A stretch of 38,151 nucleotides of DNA from Sutterella sp. (GTDB taxonomy: Bacteria; Pseudomonadota; Gammaproteobacteria; Burkholderiales; Burkholderiaceae_F). The position numbers were made by a program, and so were the translations under genes. Below are positions 1-6,511 of this stretch, in pieces. Location: contig DYBN01000066.1 in NCBI GenBank assembly GCA_019418605.1, positions 1 to 38,151 of the forward strand, given 5' to 3'. Positions within the stretch are counted from its first letter, which is position 1; each line of letters opens with the position of its first letter. Below the pieces are notes generated by a model. It saw nothing but the letters and a program-made list of their open reading frames with translations, searched no databases and was not told the origin of the DNA.

Positions 1-1
1 C

Positions 2-82
2 GGCAGCTGTGTTCTCACCCGCCGGCTCAATGAAGGCCGCTTCGAGCAGTTCCTCATCAAGGCCGCGAACCCAGACGCATAG
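2..82 (+). CDS. C-terminal fragment of an unrecognised protein (cut by window edge)
   Basis: An open frame enters from the left edge and ends at TAG 80-82, giving 26 residues that end ...FLIKAANPDA. Codon choice is GC-rich and looks like real coding sequence. A terminator-like hairpin follows about 20 nt later, which supports a true gene end here. I do not recognise the family from so short a tail. It could be the end of a transposase or of a housekeeping gene; only the upstream sequence can tell. Confidence 0.4.
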   Translation, partial: GSCVLTRRLNEGRFEQFLIKAANPDA

Positions 83-104
83 CCGCCGGCGCTGAGGCCC
101 ACAG

Positions 105-144
105 AAAAAAGCGAGGCTGTCTGCAAGCAGGGCCTCACTTTTTT
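105..144. terminator. Intrinsic terminator, probably bidirectional
   Basis: Stem GAGGC 113-117 pairs with GCCTC 132-136 and encloses a small CTGC/GCAG hairpin. An A-run (105-110) lies on the left and a T-run (139-144) on the right, so it could act on either strand. An alternative perfect 8-bp pairing, TGAGGCCC 93-100 with GGGCCTCA 130-137, is also possible. Confidence 0.6.
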
Positions 145-171
145 GTGCCCTCTTTTGGGGCCTGAAGGGCT

Positions 172-399
172 ATGGGCAGCTTACTGCTCGTCTACTACCT
201 GCGCTACCTCTTCCGCGACGAGATCAAGAGACTCATCGAGCTCATGCTCCTCATACACTCGCCGCACGCCGGCATGCTTTGGGACGCTATCCACAACCTC
301 AACCTCTCCATGCTCGAGGACAACCTCGCGCAACTGGGATTTCCCGTCAGAGACCATGACTGCAACAAGCACTGGGCGATGACGCACAAAAGCCGTTAA
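172..399 (+). CDS. Possible small ORF or decayed gene fragment, 75 aa
   Basis: An ATG-started frame of 75 codons with a hydrophobic start (MGSLLLVYYLRYLF) and a Leu-rich, partly amphipathic middle. There is no clear ribosome binding site, and an in-frame stop lies three codons upstream of the ATG. The frame also begins only about 27 nt after a terminator. I do not recognise the product. It could be the remnant of a larger gene in this eroded accessory region, or chance. Confidence 0.2.
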   Translation: MGSLLLVYYLRYLFRDEIKRLIELMLLIHSPHAGMLWDAIHNLNLSMLEDNLAQLGFPVRDHDCNKHWAMTHKSR

Positions 400-411
400 G
401 CTGTGATCGAC

Positions 412-453
412 GTAAACAAATTTATTGACTGCGTAGGCAAAATTGTTTACATT
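412..453 (+). promoter_or_regulatory. hicAB promoter with flanking inverted-repeat operator
   Basis: The -35 TTGACT (425-430), 17-nt spacer and -10 TACATT (448-453) form a good sigma-70 promoter. A perfect inverted repeat, GTAAACAA (412-419) and TTGTTTAC (443-450), lies around it; the right arm overlaps the -10. Arm centres are 31 bp apart, about three helical turns. The layout fits autorepression by the downstream HicB, whose C-terminal half looks like a helix-turn-helix. That link is inference. Confidence 0.65.
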
Positions 454-486
454 GAGAGGTGACGTTCGTTATTGGAGGTGACGCCT

Positions 487-663
487 ATGAGCATAAATCC
501 TTCATCGACGAACTAAGGGCCGCAGGGCTAAGGATTGAGAATGGCACTCGCCACCTCAAGCTTTACTACAAGGACAAGCAAGCCACTTGCCCGCGGCACC
601 CGAGCCAGGAGCTCTGACGCTTTTGCAAAGAAGATCAGACGGCAACTTGGGTTACCTTGTTAA
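487..663 (+). pseudogene. hicA: hicA toxin gene, disrupted by two frameshifts
   Basis: HicA is a small mRNA interferase with a double-stranded-RNA-binding-like fold. The ATG at 487 has an excellent Shine-Dalgarno (GGAGGTGA, 474-481), but its frame stops after nine codons. The next frame, from about 492, gives a clear HicA body: FIDELRAAGLRIENG, then the region of the catalytic His (TRHLKLYY), then CPRHPSQEL, ending at TGA 615-617. The typical HicA C-terminus (AFAKKIRRQLGLPC) follows in a third frame from 619 to TAA 661-663. One-base and roughly two-base deletions would explain this. The His is retained, so repair would give a plausible toxin of about 58-60 aa. Either the gene is dead or the assembly has errors here. 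Confidence 0.75.
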
Positions 664-677
664 CAGTTCGTTGGTGA

Positions 678-700
678 ATCGAGGGGCGGCTCCCCTCGAT
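678..700 (+). other. Perfect hairpin between hicA remnant and hicB
   Basis: ATCGAGGGG (678-686) and CCCCTCGAT (692-700) form a perfect 9-bp stem with a 5-nt loop. No T-run follows, so it is not a classical terminator. It sits 37 nt before the hicB start and could stabilise or process the mRNA between toxin and antitoxin reading frames. Confidence 0.5.
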
Positions 701-736
701 GCAACCCATGAAATTTATTTATTGAGGAAATAGGCC

Positions 737-1171
737 GTGTCGTCTGCTTTTCGCTTTCCCGCGCAAGTTGAACCAAACGGCGATGGTGGATATATCGCTT
801 CCTTCAGGGATATTCCTGAAGCCTTGACTGAAGCGGCGACTATGGATGAACTAAAAATAAACGCGTTGGATGCACTTATTACGGCCATCGATTTTTACAT
901 CGAAGATCAGCGACCGTTTCCAAAGCCATCCGAAGCACACCCTGAAGACTTGATCGTAGAACTTCCTCCTTCTGTCATCGTCAAAATCTTGCTTTTGAAT
1001 GCAATGGTTGACACAAATACTCGTCCAGTCGACCTTGCAAAGAAGATGGGCATAACGCGTCAAGAAGTCAATCGAATTACCGATCTGCACCATGCAACAA
1101 AAATTGACACTGTTGCTCGCGCTCTTTCTGCTCTGAACCGCCAGCTGGACATTTCTGTTTCAGCTGTTTGA
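737..1171 (+). CDS. hicB: HicB-family antitoxin with helix-turn-helix domain
   Basis: This 144-aa protein matches type II HicB antitoxins. Residues 1-75 look like the partly degenerate RNase H-like fold (FPAQVEPNGDGGYIASFRDIPEA, here abbreviated from its start FPAQVE). Residues about 98-140 (DLAKKMGITRQEVNRI...) look like a DNA-binding helix-turn-helix of the longer HicB class. HicB neutralises HicA and represses its own promoter. The start is GTG 737, with GAGGA at 724-728 about 8 nt upstream. The adjacent hicA is frameshifted, so this is an antitoxin without a working partner. It may now serve only as a repressor, or protect against HicA supplied by another element. A strong terminator follows at 1202. 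Confidence 0.85.
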   Translation: MSSAFRFPAQVEPNGDGGYIASFRDIPEALTEAATMDELKINALDALITAIDFYIEDQRPFPKPSEAHPEDLIVELPPSVIVKILLLNAMVDTNTRPVDLAKKMGITRQEVNRITDLHHATKIDTVARALSALNRQLDISVSAV

Positions 1172-1201
1172 ATCCTCGTCTCTCCATAACGAAGGCTGAA
1201 G

Positions 1202-1241
1202 GAGCACTTGGCCATCTCAGGCCAGGTGCTCTTTCTTGTTT
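1202..1241 (+). terminator. Strong intrinsic terminator of hicB
   Basis: GAGCACTTGGCC (1202-1213) pairs with GGCCAGGTGCTC (1220-1231) with a single G-T wobble and a 6-nt loop. A T-rich tract (CTTTCTTGTTT) follows. This ends the hicAB transcript and lies directly in front of the intron fragment. Confidence 0.8.
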
Positions 1242-1250
1242 GCTCGGCAT

Positions 1251-1500
1251 GAGCACGATCTAACGGGTGAAAGTCCCGAGAAGGGCCGGCAGTGACAACC
1301 TCATAGCCAAGAGCAAGGCGTGCGTCGCGAGGCGTAGGCTGAAAGAAGCTGGGGGCAAACCCTTGAGCCGATGAACATGAACCTCATCAGTAAGTTGCCC
1401 ATAGACCAATAGAATGGCGAGGTGTTTCATTCTCGCATCAAAGAAAATAGCAGGATGGTATAACTATTGGTATCAAAAACAACCCATACAAGGAAAACAC
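1251..1500 (+). mobile_element. Group II intron fragment: 5' ribozyme part (domain I) only
   Basis: The stretch has hallmarks of a bacterial group II intron domain I. There is a 5' region with an ACGGG-TGAAAGT-CCCG hairpin (about 1263-1278), then the characteristic GCAGTGACAACCTCATAG and GGCTGAAAGAAGC segments. A long-range helix ACCAATAG (1405-1412)/CTATTGGT (1464-1471) encloses a GCGAG/CTCGC hairpin (1417-1421/1432-1436). No reverse transcriptase/maturase frame, domain V or domain VI is visible downstream, so the element is truncated and cannot splice or move by itself. The 5' end near 1251 follows the hicB terminator by about 10 nt. The exact 3' break is uncertain (1475-1500). Confidence 0.7.
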
Positions 1501-1573
1501 CTTTAGTTAAGCACCTGTTTGGGTGCGACCTTGCTTAAAAGTGTTTCCCGGTGCTTCATCAATGAAGCGCCGG
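1492..1573. other. Non-coding gap with two hairpins (intron 3' side or debris)
   Basis: The gap 1500-1626 has no convincing gene. It holds a nested imperfect hairpin: GGAAAACAC 1492-1500 with GTGTTTCC 1541-1548, TTAAGCA with TGCTTAA, and inner GCACC/GGTGC 1511-1526. A second near-perfect 10-bp hairpin follows (1548-1557 with 1564-1573, loop ATCAAT). These may be leftover intron structure or the end of a small mobile element. I cannot assign them. Confidence 0.4.
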
Positions 1574-1580
1574 TCCAAAG

Positions 1581-1617
1581 AAAGGGCCCTTGAATTCGGG
1601 GCTTTTCTTTTTTCAAC
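1581..1617. terminator. Terminator-like hairpin facing the radA end
   Basis: AAAG...CCC (1581-1589) pairs with GGG...CTTT (1598-1605) with a small bulge. On the + strand it runs into TTTTCTTTTTT (1603-1613). On the - strand it is followed by a weaker TTTCTTT, so it may also end radA, whose stop is at 1627. Confidence 0.5.
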
Positions 1618-1626
1618 GCCCGGCTC

Positions 1627-3012
1627 TCAAATCTCTCTTCTCACCGCTGCAATAGCGTCCGTCAGGCGATCCACGGCCACAACCTTGAGCCCTTCAATGG
1701 GGGTCTTGGGCGCATTGGCCCGCGGAATGACCGCAAGGCCAAAGCCAAGCTTCGCGGCCTCGCGCAAACGCTCCTGCCCTCGCGGGGCGGGCCTGATTTC
1801 GCCGGCGAGCCCCACTTCGCCAAAAACAACAAGCCCTGAGGGAAGAGCCCGGTCCGTCATGGAGCTCACGACGGCAAGCAGCACCGCAAGGTCGCTTGCG
1901 GGCTCGGTGATCTTGACGCCGCCCACGGCGTTGATAAAGACATCCTTGTCAAAGCACCCCATGCCAGCGTGGCGGTGCAGCACCGCAAGCAGCATGGCAA
2001 GGCGCTGGGCATCAAGCCCCACGCACAAACGGCGCGGCGCCGGCGCATGCGTTTGATCAACGAGCGCCTGCACTTCCACAAGCAGCGGCCGGGTTCCTTC
2101 CTGCGTCACGAGCACGGCGCTGCCGGCCACATTGTCCCGATGCTCGGACAAGAAGATGGCCGAGGGATTGGAAATGCCCCGCAGCCCCCTGTCGGTCATC
2201 GCGAAGACGCCAAGCTCGTTGACCGCCCCGAAGCGGTTTTTAAACGCACGGATGAGCCTGAAGTTTGAATGCGTGTCCCCTTCGAAATAAAGCACCGTAT
2301 CGACGATGTGCTCAAGCACCCGAGGGCCTGCAAGAGCCCCGTCCTTGGTGACGTGCCCCACGAAGATGAGCGCCGTTGAAGTGGCCTTGGCTAGCCGCGT
2401 CAGGCGCGCCGAGCACTCGCGCACCTGCGTGACGCTCCCAGGGGCGCTGTCAAGCTCGCTGCTAAAGAGCGTCTGAATCGAGTCAATGACGACAAACTGC
2501 GGCTTTTCGCTTGCAATGGCAGTCTCGATCTTTTCGAGCTCGATTTCGCTCATAAGCCGCATGCCGGCCGGATCGATTCCAAGGCGCGCGGCGCGAAGCG
2601 CCACCTGCGAGGCGCTCTCTTCGCCCGAGACATAAAGCGCGCGCATGCCCTGCCGCACGAGCCGGTGCATCACCTGCAGCAGCAGCGTCGACTTGCCGAT
2701 GCCCGGGTCGCCGCCGATGAGTCCCACGCCGCCCACCACGAGGCCGCCGCCCATGACACGGTCAAATTCAGACAGCCCCACCGGGATGCGCGGAACTTCG
2801 CTTGCCTGCACCTGCGCCAAATCCACCACCTCGGTAGAGGCAACCAGTCCGTGCGCGGCATGGCGGTCGCTGCCAAAGCGCGCCTGCGAGCCCGTGGGCT
2901 CGCGAAACTCCTTCATCGTATTCCAAGCGCCGCAGTGCGGACACTTGCCCTGCCATTTGACCGTGGTGCCGCCGCACTGGCTGCAGACGTAGTGAAGCTT
3001 TGTTTTTGCCAT
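1627..3012 (-). CDS. radA: DNA repair/recombination ATPase RadA (Sms)
   Basis: RadA is a RecA-like ATPase that drives branch migration during homologous recombination. The protein is 461 aa (E. coli RadA 460). An N-terminal four-Cys zinc finger uses C10, C13, C24 and C27. Walker A is GGDPGIGKST (about 100-109). The RadA-specific KNRFG motif is at 258-262, and the C-terminal Lon-protease-like domain includes FINAVGGVKI and the GEVGLAGEIRP stretch. The start at 3012 (MAKTKLHYVC) fits the family; an upstream in-frame extension to 3162 is not family-like. It lies divergent to lplT. Confidence 0.95.
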   Translation of the reverse strand: MAKTKLHYVCSQCGGTTVKWQGKCPHCGAWNTMKEFREPTGSQARFGSDRHAAHGLVASTEVVDLAQVQASEVPRIPVGLSEFDRVMGGGLVVGGVGLIGGDPGIGKSTLLLQVMHRLVRQGMRALYVSGEESASQVALRAARLGIDPAGMRLMSEIELEKIETAIASEKPQFVVIDSIQTLFSSELDSAPGSVTQVRECSARLTRLAKATSTALIFVGHVTKDGALAGPRVLEHIVDTVLYFEGDTHSNFRLIRAFKNRFGAVNELGVFAMTDRGLRGISNPSAIFLSEHRDNVAGSAVLVTQEGTRPLLVEVQALVDQTHAPAPRRLCVGLDAQRLAMLLAVLHRHAGMGCFDKDVFINAVGGVKITEPASDLAVLLAVVSSMTDRALPSGLVVFGEVGLAGEIRPAPRGQERLREAAKLGFGLAVIPRANAPKTPIEGLKVVAVDRLTDAIAAVRREI

Positions 3013-3122
3013 GAACCGTTCCTGCGCCTGGGCCTCGCCCCGCGCAATGAAATGTCGAGAATAACGAGAAAAAAGGGGGCCTTCCGCGCGCCGCACGAGC
3101 CTGTCTTGCAAAAGCCTCAAAA

Positions 3123-3164
3123 TTTTGGCGCCGGCCGAAAATGATAAACTGCGAGGCGCCAAAA
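3123..3164. promoter_or_regulatory. Inverted repeat around candidate lplT promoter, radA-lplT intergenic region
   Basis: The 322-nt gap 3013-3334 holds no gene I can support. It contains a perfect 10-bp inverted repeat, TTTTGGCGCC (3123-3132) and GGCGCCAAAA (3155-3164), arms about 32 bp apart centre to centre. Between them lies TGATAAACT, an extended -10-like element (TAAACT 3145-3150) pointing to lplT. A matching -35 is not clear. The arrangement looks like an operator flanking a promoter; the regulator is unknown. Confidence 0.45.
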
Positions 3165-3334
3165 ACGAGAGCTAAACCCCGAGCAGCGGCCCCGTGCATG
3201 ATCCATTTTTGAAGACGGATGCGGCGCGGACTTCAAGCCTTCCCTGCTCCCGATGCCGCGGCGCAAATTTCTTTTTTGCCTGCGGCCCATGCCTGCGGCG
3301 CGCCTCTTCGCGCACAGGCCTTTTTTCGTTTGTC

Positions 3335-4666
3335 ATGAAACGCGGCTTTTACAACATTCTTTGCGCGCAGTCCTTGTCGAGCATCGCCGACAACGCCCTG
3401 TTGATTGCGGCCATTGCGCTTCTTGCGAGCCTGCAGGCCCCGGACTGGATGACGCCGCTCCTGAAGCTTTTCTTCGTGGTGAGCTACGTGCTGCTTGCGG
3501 CCTGGGTCGGCATTTTCGCCGATCTGCTTCCCAAGGGACACGTGATGTTCATCACCAACGCCGTCAAGGCCGTGGGGTGCCTGATGATGCTCTTTGGCTC
3601 GCATCCGCTTTTGGCCTATGCCGTCGTGGGCATCGGCGCAGCCGCCTATTCTCCGGCCAAGTACGGCATCCTAACCGAGCTCCTGCCGCCAGAAAAACTT
3701 GTAATCGCAAATGGCTGGATGGAGGGCCTCACCGTCGTCTCCATCATTTTGGGCGTGGTGTTGGGCGGCGTGCTCGTGCACCCGGAAGTCGCGCACTTTC
3801 TTTTAAATACGCTGGGGCTTTCCTCGCTTGGCATGACGCTTGACGCCGAGGCCGCCATCTTCGTTGTCGTCATCGTCTATGTGCTTGCGGCCATCGTCAA
3901 CCTCACGATTCCGGATACAGGCGCGCGATACCCCAAGCCCGACTTCAAGCCCGTGGCAAGCATTCTCAACTTTGCGGCTTCCTGCAAACTGCTCTGGCTT
4001 GACAAGCTCGGCCAAATTTCTCTGTCGGTGACGACGCTCTTTTGGGGCGCCGGCGCGGTGCTTCAATTTCTCGTGCTCAAGTGGGCCGACGTGGCGCTTG
4101 GCATGAATCTTTCGCAGGGCGCAATCCTGCAGGCCGTCGTCTCCATCGGCATTGCGCTCGGCGCAACGGGCGCAGCCATCTGGGTGCCCTTGAAAAAGTC
4201 GCTTGTCGTCCTGCCCATGGGCATTGCCATGGGCGTGGTCGTGGGAGCGGCAAGCTACTTTAATCAGACGATGCTGCCGGGCGCGGTTTCAATCTTTGGG
4301 TTTGAAATCCGCTGGGCCGTGATCGCCGCCTGCGCCATCATGATCGTCGTGGGCGTTCTCGCGGGCTTTTTCGTCGTTCCGATGAATGCGCTGCTGCAGC
4401 ACCGCGGCCACGTGCTCATGAGCGCCGGGCGCTCAATTGCCGTGCAAAACTTCAACGAGAATCTCTCGATTCTCACGATGCTCGGCATCTACTCGCTTCT
4501 CATCAAGTCCGACCTCTCCGTGCAGGCCACGATGCTCGTCTACGGCGCCTTCGTCGCCTTGAGCATGCTCGGCGTCATCCTCAAGCACAGCCACAACCAG
4601 TCCCGCGGCGACAGCCTGCACCTCATCGGCGAAGACATCCGCCACGAGCGGCTTGACCGCAAGTAA
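3335..4666 (+). CDS. lplT: Lysophospholipid transporter LplT-like MFS permease
   Basis: This 443-aa protein is very hydrophobic, with about 12 membrane segments. It starts MKRGFYNILCAQSLSSIADNA (first residues only), which resembles LplT of the major facilitator superfamily. In E. coli LplT flips lysophospholipids across the inner membrane for re-acylation by Aas. Motifs of the family include AAYSPAKYGILTELLP and NGWMEG. It is somewhat longer than the 397-aa E. coli protein. The start ATG 3335 is chosen by alignment to the family; the frame extends further up but without family-like sequence. No acyltransferase partner gene is next to it. Confidence 0.85.
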   Translation: MKRGFYNILCAQSLSSIADNALLIAAIALLASLQAPDWMTPLLKLFFVVSYVLLAAWVGIFADLLPKGHVMFITNAVKAVGCLMMLFGSHPLLAYAVVGIGAAAYSPAKYGILTELLPPEKLVIANGWMEGLTVVSIILGVVLGGVLVHPEVAHFLLNTLGLSSLGMTLDAEAAIFVVVIVYVLAAIVNLTIPDTGARYPKPDFKPVASILNFAASCKLLWLDKLGQISLSVTTLFWGAGAVLQFLVLKWADVALGMNLSQGAILQAVVSIGIALGATGAAIWVPLKKSLVVLPMGIAMGVVVGAASYFNQTMLPGAVSIFGFEIRWAVIAACAIMIVVGVLAGFFVVPMNALLQHRGHVLMSAGRSIAVQNFNENLSILTMLGIYSLLIKSDLSVQATMLVYGAFVALSMLGVILKHSHNQSRGDSLHLIGEDIRHERLDRK

Positions 4667-4711
4667 TCTCTTAAACGACGGGCCAGCATCCTCTGCGCGG
4701 CAGGGCGCTCC

Positions 4712-4751
4712 TGCCCGCCGCCTGTCAAAATGTCGGGCGGGCGCAGCTTTT
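4712..4751 (+). terminator. Candidate terminator after lplT
   Basis: GCCCGCC (4713-4719) pairs with GGCGGGC (4736-4742), followed by GCAGCTTTT. The T-run is short. It lies between two convergent genes, lplT and the PHP-domain gene. Confidence 0.45.
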
Positions 4752-4758
4752 AGACGTC

Positions 4759-5625
4759 TTATTCTTCCTTGACGCCCAAAAGCTCAAGCACCGAGGGGAT
4801 GCCGGCGGGCATTTCGCCTTGTGCGCCGGGCTCGGGCCGCTCGCCGCCCGAGCGGTGAAAGTCGCTTCCCGTTGAACCGTAGAGGTGGTGCTGCTTTGCC
4901 CAAGCCGCGCAGCGCGGGGTAAAGGCGGGGCTTTGACTGCCGCTAACCAGTTCAATGGCTTCGCCCCCTTCCTGCGCAAAGCCTTCGACCAAGGCATCGA
5001 GCTGCCAGTCGCTTTGAAAGCGGTAGCGCCCGGGGTGCGCGAGCACCGCCACGCCCCCGGCGTGGTGAATGAGGTCGACCGCCTCGGCAATCGAGGGCCA
5101 GGCCGCGGCCACGTAGGCGGGCTTGCCTTCGCTCAAATACTTGTCGAAGGCCTCCTGAATGCTGCCCACGGCGCCCTCGTCAACGAGGCACTGCGCAAAG
5201 TGTAGGCGCGAGACGTTGGCCTTGACGTGGGTCTTTGCAAGGGCCTTTTCAAACATGTTCTGGTAGCCCAGCTCCTCAAGTCGTCGGCCCATCTCAACGG
5301 CTCGCCGGTCGCGCTTGGCGCACAGATCAGCCGTGGTCGACACCAAAAGGGCGTCTTCATCATCAACGCCCAGCCCCACGATGTGCACCGAGCGGCCCGA
5401 CCAGATGGTCGAGACCTCGATGCCGTTGATAAAGCGCATGCCGCAGAGTCTCGCCGCCTGCCGGGCCTGCGCAAGACCGCTCACCGTGTCATGGTCGGTG
5501 AGCGCCATCAGGCGCACGCCGCACGTCTCGTAGCAGTAGCGCACAAGCTCCGCAGGCGTCTTTGCCCCGTCGCTTGCCGTCGAATGCATGTGTAAATCCA
5601 TGCGCAAGGCTCTTGCCCTCCCCAT
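4759..5625 (-). CDS. rnm: PHP-domain 5'-3' exonuclease, RNase AM (YciV/TrpH) family
   Basis: This is a PHP-fold metal-dependent phosphoesterase of 288 aa. The metal-binding motifs of the family are visible: DLHMHSTASDG near the N-terminus, ALTDHDTVSG at about 42-51, GIEVST, a central H in VLAHPGRY, and GSDFHRSGGERPEPG near the end. The E. coli homologue trims 5' ends of rRNAs and acts on 3',5'-bisphosphonucleotides, so a role in rRNA maturation or nucleotide turnover is likely. Two starts are possible: ATG 5625 or ATG 5601 (MDLHMHS). The second matches the family N-terminus better; neither has a well-placed ribosome binding site. Confidence 0.85.
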   Translation of the reverse strand: MGRARALRMDLHMHSTASDGAKTPAELVRYCYETCGVRLMALTDHDTVSGLAQARQAARLCGMRFINGIEVSTIWSGRSVHIVGLGVDDEDALLVSTTADLCAKRDRRAVEMGRRLEELGYQNMFEKALAKTHVKANVSRLHFAQCLVDEGAVGSIQEAFDKYLSEGKPAYVAAAWPSIAEAVDLIHHAGGVAVLAHPGRYRFQSDWQLDALVEGFAQEGGEAIELVSGSQSPAFTPRCAAWAKQHHLYGSTGSDFHRSGGERPEPGAQGEMPAGIPSVLELLGVKEE

Positions 5626-5864
5626 CTGTTTTTCTTTTGTCCCGCCCGCGCCCGCTTCAAAAAAACTTCAAGCGGCGCATGAAAAAGCACTTTTGCCTGC
5701 CGCCGGGCACATGGACAAAGCCGCCTGCGCCGTCCGCACGCCGCGCCCTCAAGCGGCCGGCAGCGCCTGCCGAACCCGCTAGAATGGGGCGCTCTGCGCC
5801 CGCCCAAGAATCCACGCGGACCGGGCTTTTTTTTGACAAACCCTATTGATCAAACGCTTTCATT

Positions 5865-6389
5865 ATGGCAATTTTTCAACTCGGCAACCGCGTCCCGCAG
5901 GTTGATTCTTCGGCTTGGGTTGCTGAATCGGCACAGGTGATCGGCCGCGTGCGCATCAAGGCCGGCGCGAGCGTCTGGCCCGGCGCCGTTCTTCGGGGCG
6001 ACCTTGCCGACATCGAACTTGGCCGCGGCAGCAATCTGCAGGACAATGCCGTTGTTCACACCGATGAAGACACGCCCTGCACGATCGGCGAAAACGTCAC
6101 CGTGGGCCACGCCGCGGTCCTTCACGGCTGCACGATTGAAGAAGGCGCCTTGATCGGCATGGGCGCGGTCGTGCTCAACGGCGCCAGCATCGGGCGGGAG
6201 GCCGTCGTTGGCGCAGGCGCCCTCGTGGCGGAAAACAAAACCGTCCCCGAGCGCGCGCTCGTGGTGGGCACCCCCGCGCGCTTTGTGCGCACGCTCACAG
6301 ACGAGGAAGTCGAGGAAATCAAGCGCAACACCCGGCACTACGTCGAGCAAAAGGAAGTCTTCCGAAAGGACTTGAAGCGCATCGCCTGA
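5865..6389 (+). CDS. Gamma-carbonic-anhydrase-like hexapeptide-repeat protein (YrdA/PaaY type)
   Basis: The 174-aa sequence is a left-handed beta-helix built of hexapeptide repeats (e.g. IKAGASVWPGAVLRGD, CTIEEGALIGMGAVV). Three candidate metal-binding histidines of the gamma-class are present: H65 (AVVHTD), H82 and H87 (VGHAAVLHGC). Catalytic activity in this subfamily varies, so carbonic anhydrase or thioesterase-linked roles are both possible. An alpha-helical C-terminal tail follows the helix, as usual. A TAGAAT element at 5780-5785 could be a -10, but I see no good -35. TTGACA at 5833-5838 is a possible -35 without a clear -10. Confidence 0.85.
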   Translation: MAIFQLGNRVPQVDSSAWVAESAQVIGRVRIKAGASVWPGAVLRGDLADIELGRGSNLQDNAVVHTDEDTPCTIGENVTVGHAAVLHGCTIEEGALIGMGAVVLNGASIGREAVVGAGALVAENKTVPERALVVGTPARFVRTLTDEEVEEIKRNTRHYVEQKEVFRKDLKRIA

Positions 6390-6511
6390 GGCCTACAAAT
6401 TCCTTGCCGCGCGAACCGCGCCGCCTGGAATTTTGCTGGAGACCTCCTGCAAACGACGACAAACCCCTCAAACTACAAAACCCCCGCAAAACCAATCAAC
6501 GTTATTGCCTT

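Noticed and set aside
1..1626. Complete insertion sequence or prophage in the accessory stretch
   Set aside because: No transposase, integrase, terminal inverted repeats or target duplication could be found; only fragments.
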